Shown: positions 62,226-64,000 of the stretch, in pieces
Numbering within the stretch: the first letter of the stretch is position 1
How the letters are laid out: each line of letters starts with the position of its first letter
Source of the DNA: Phycisphaerales bacterium
Lineage (GTDB): Bacteria; Planctomycetota; Phycisphaerae; Phycisphaerales; SM1A02
Direction: 5' to 3'
NCBI GenBank assembly: GCA_030748575.1
Contig: JASMLR010000002.1
Location: 213,939 to 277,938, forward strand
Length of the DNA: 64,000 nt
The notes under the pieces: model-generated
Told to the model about the DNA's origin: nothing
The model's input: the letters and a program-made list of their open reading frames with translations, nothing else
Databases searched by the model: none
Made by a program: the position numbers and the translations under genes

Positions 62226-62809
62226 CACCAGTCTTCCTGCCACTGCCCCGACCGGTCGAGGTCCGTGGGTGTACGCGAGATGGCTCCGACTGGTTCACCT
62301 CGCATGGAATCCACCCGAATCGGTCGCCAGGCATTGCCTGACAGAATGAGCGTCACCGTCCTTGGCATCCTCGGGTCACGGCTCTGCAGCGTCACCTCAA
62401 GCCTCGGCCGGGGCTGCCCCGGGAGGTTCGTCACGGGTTTGAAAGTTGGGTCGACATGGTCGCCGTCGGCGAGAAACTCCATGTCCGACACCGAAATGGT
62501 GTCCGGGAGTCGCACCTCCGGAACGGAGATGTCCTCGGCCCAACCGTCGTTGAACTCGTCTCGGTCGCCTCGTCTGATCAGAAGTTGGAGGCTGTTGCGG
62601 TCGGGGTTGGCTGAGATGCCGACGGGCTCATTGGCGAACTCGCTTCGCATGGCGTACATGAGCAGGAGATCGCTGACTTTGTCGGAGGCCAGGTCAAACT
62701 CGCGGTTCGCGGCACCGGTCAATCGACTCACCAGTACGGTTGCCAGCGCTGCCACCAGCACGGTGACCACAATGACCTCGATCAACGTGAATCCGCGGCG
62801 ACCGGTCAT
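62225..62809 (-). CDS. gspH: T2SS minor pseudopilin GspH-like
   Basis: 194 residues from the ATG at 62809. Class III signal MTGRRG|FTLIEVIVVTVLVAAL with Glu5. The globular domain includes LLMYAMRSEFANEPVGISAN, consistent with GspH. It starts 4 bp after the gspG stop and overlaps gspI by one base. Confidence 0.87.
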   Translation of the reverse strand: MTGRRGFTLIEVIVVTVLVAALATVLVSRLTGAANREFDLASDKVSDLLLMYAMRSEFANEPVGISANPDRNSLQLLIRRGDRDEFNDGWAEDISVPEVRLPDTISVSDMEFLADGDHVDPTFKPVTNLPGQPRPRLEVTLQSRDPRMPRTVTLILSGNAWRPIRVDSMRGEPVGAISRTPTDLDRSGQWQEDW

Positions 62810-62813
62810 GGCC

Positions 62814-63251
62814 CTACTGTGTGACGTCCGCGTTGGCCTGCTCGCCACCTGGCGCGCCGTCGCCGCCGAGGGAGAGAATGTCAAAGTCGTAATTCTCAAC
62901 GCCCGGCACAACGACGATGAACTCATTGCCCCAGGGGTCGATCACATCGGTCTTCTTGGGCAGATACGGGCCGCCCGGGCCGCCGCCTTCGTCGGGCCGC
63001 ATCGTGAGCACGTTCAGGTCGAAGTTGTCCTCGGGCGAGGCTGCGACGTCGATCATGTACAGCGTGTAGGCCTGGCTGATCTTGGCTGCCTGGCTTCGCG
63101 CGATTTCAGACTGGCCGCGGCCGAACACACCGGTGAGCCGCGTGGCGACGACGGTCATGAGCAGCGCCAGGACGGTGACGATGACGATGACCTCGACGAG
63201 CGTGAAGCCACGGCGGATCGTCCGAGTTCGTCGCGATGGGTGACGGTGCAT
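62814..63251 (-). CDS. gspG: T2SS major pseudopilin GspG
   Basis: 145 residues from the ATG at 63251 (GGGAGA about 8 nt upstream). Cleavage site TIRRG|FTLVEVIVIVTVLALL after Gly15, with Glu5. The C-terminal calcium-site region is clear: DVIDPWGNEF, then YDFDILSLGGDGAPGGE. It polymerises into the pseudopilus that pushes substrates through GspD. Confidence 0.95.
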   Translation of the reverse strand: MHRHPSRRTRTIRRGFTLVEVIVIVTVLALLMTVVATRLTGVFGRGQSEIARSQAAKISQAYTLYMIDVAASPEDNFDLNVLTMRPDEGGGPGGPYLPKKTDVIDPWGNEFIVVVPGVENYDFDILSLGGDGAPGGEQANADVTQ

Positions 63252-63271
63252 GGTGGGATCTCCCGGCCGGT

Positions 63272-64000
63272 TCAACCGGCCAGATTCTGAAGTTCGAGGA
63301 GTGGAAGAAGAATGGCGGCAAGGACGAACGCGCCGAGCGCCGCCATGATGATGATGAGAAGCGGGGGAAAGGCCTTGGTAAAGAGCTTGATGGACACGTT
63401 GACCTGCCGATCAAAGGCGGTCGCTGCGTGTGAGAGCATGGTTTCAAGCCGGCCGGACCGCTCTCCCAGGTTTACGACCTGCACGAGCAGCGGCGGGAAG
63501 AGTCCGGATTTCTCCAGCGGGTCGGCGAGGGGCTTGCCTTCGGTGACCTGAGACTGAACGGTGTCAATGGCTTCCATCATGGCGGTATTGACGAGCGTGT
63601 CCCGCGTGATGTTCAGGCACTCCAGAAGGGGCAGGCCGGCAGCGGCGAGCGTGCCCATGGTCCGCGTGAAGCGAGCCACGGCGATGTCTCGGAGCAGTCT
63701 GCCGAGCACTGGAACCCGAAGTTTCCACGCGTCCCATCGCAGCCGGTTCTCCGGCGCCGCAATCCAGAACCGCCACCCCATGACCGACAACACGGCGATG
63801 GCGATACACACCAGCCACCACGAGGCAAGAAAGTCGGAGATGCTCAGGAGCATGCGAGTGGGCAGCGGCAGCGTCTTGACGCCGGCTGCCAGCAGCGGCT
63901 CCATCAGTCGCGGGATCAGCACGGTGACCAGAATGATCGCGCTTGAGAGAATCAGGGTGGCGACGATCAGCGGGTAGAACACGGCGCCGACCACCTCACG
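63272..64000 (-). CDS. gspF: T2SS inner-membrane platform protein GspF (partial)
   Basis: The C-terminal part only, about 242 residues; the start lies beyond the window end (the frame is open to base 64000). Contains the GspF/PilC repeat features VARFTRTMGTLAAAGLPLLECL and GLFPPLLVQVVNLGERSGRL, with TM helices at both ends (ILVTVLIPRLMEPLL, LLIIIMAALGAFVLAAILLPL). It heads the visible operon; gspE is expected upstream, outside the window. Confidence 0.94.
   Translation of the reverse strand, partial: REVVGAVFYPLIVATLILSSAIILVTVLIPRLMEPLLAAGVKTLPLPTRMLLSISDFLASWWLVCIAIAVLSVMGWRFWIAAPENRLRWDAWKLRVPVLGRLLRDIAVARFTRTMGTLAAAGLPLLECLNITRDTLVNTAMMEAIDTVQSQVTEGKPLADPLEKSGLFPPLLVQVVNLGERSGRLETMLSHAATAFDRQVNVSIKLFTKAFPPLLIIIMAALGAFVLAAILLPLLELQNLAG

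Overview
The window is high-GC, gene-dense bacterial chromosome. It most resembles a Phycisphaerales-type planctomycete. The evidence is dockerin/EF-hand-tailed secreted proteins, a Cys-rich module typical of Phycisphaerae surface proteins, planctomycete-style c-type cytochrome and H-X9-DG pseudopilin proteins, and a type II secretion (T2SS) operon of that lineage. I see no insertion sequence, prophage, integrase or CRISPR array. The content is mostly core chromosome with several lineage-specific secreted or envelope proteins.

Layout. 0-9 kb: tsaD and an S41 protease (minus); hflX, a possible nuclease-fold protein and an M29 aminopeptidase (plus); an RND/MMPL exporter (minus). 9-13.5 kb: an orphan GspE-N protein, tRNA-Phe, a nitrilase-family amidase, tRNA-His, ATP-type pckA and an HTH-receiver regulator. 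13.5-17 kb: nadE and mutL. 17-20.8 kb (minus): a cobalamin riboswitch followed by a secreted dockerin protein, a pseudopilin, a Bfd-like 2Fe-2S protein, moeA and moaD. 20.9-24.7 kb: a HEAT-like periplasmic protein, tRNA-Thr, a LolA-like protein and three 137-bp tandem repeats. 24.7-30 kb: a 1046-residue multidomain secreted serine protease, a membrane cytochrome and small envelope genes. 30-36 kb: thioredoxin-fold and HTH genes (minus), sucC, a HAD phosphatase, a DUF418 membrane protein, a conserved unknown, a Gfo/Idh-like protein, and RNase P RNA. 36-39 kb (minus): M28 peptidase with PDZ, pgsA and pgpA. 39.4-46 kb: nuoJKLMN. 46-52 kb: a membrane protein, an exported DUF255 protein with a DsbD-like tail, a short asparaginase and a POT peptide transporter carrying a large soluble insertion. 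52-64 kb (minus): T2SS operon gspF(partial)-G-H-I-J-K-L-M-(C-like)-D plus a coupled lipoprotein.

How the parts fit. The T2SS is the likely export route for the calcium-binding secreted proteins. One T2SS inner-membrane component carries the same six-cysteine module as the secreted protease. The POT transporter insertion carries a motif like the calcium-site region of the GspG pseudopilin. Peptidases, asparaginase and the peptide transporter suggest a protein-degrading heterotroph, with respiration through complex I and PEPCK at the gluconeogenic branch.

Expression signals recur. The -10 boxes are mainly TATCCT or TACCAT, sometimes with TTGCC-type -35 boxes at 17 bp. At several genes the -10 lies only 6-9 nt from the start codon, which suggests leaderless mRNAs. 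The strongest candidate for something not described is the B12-riboswitch-controlled secreted dockerin/pseudopilin unit at 18.7-20.8 kb.
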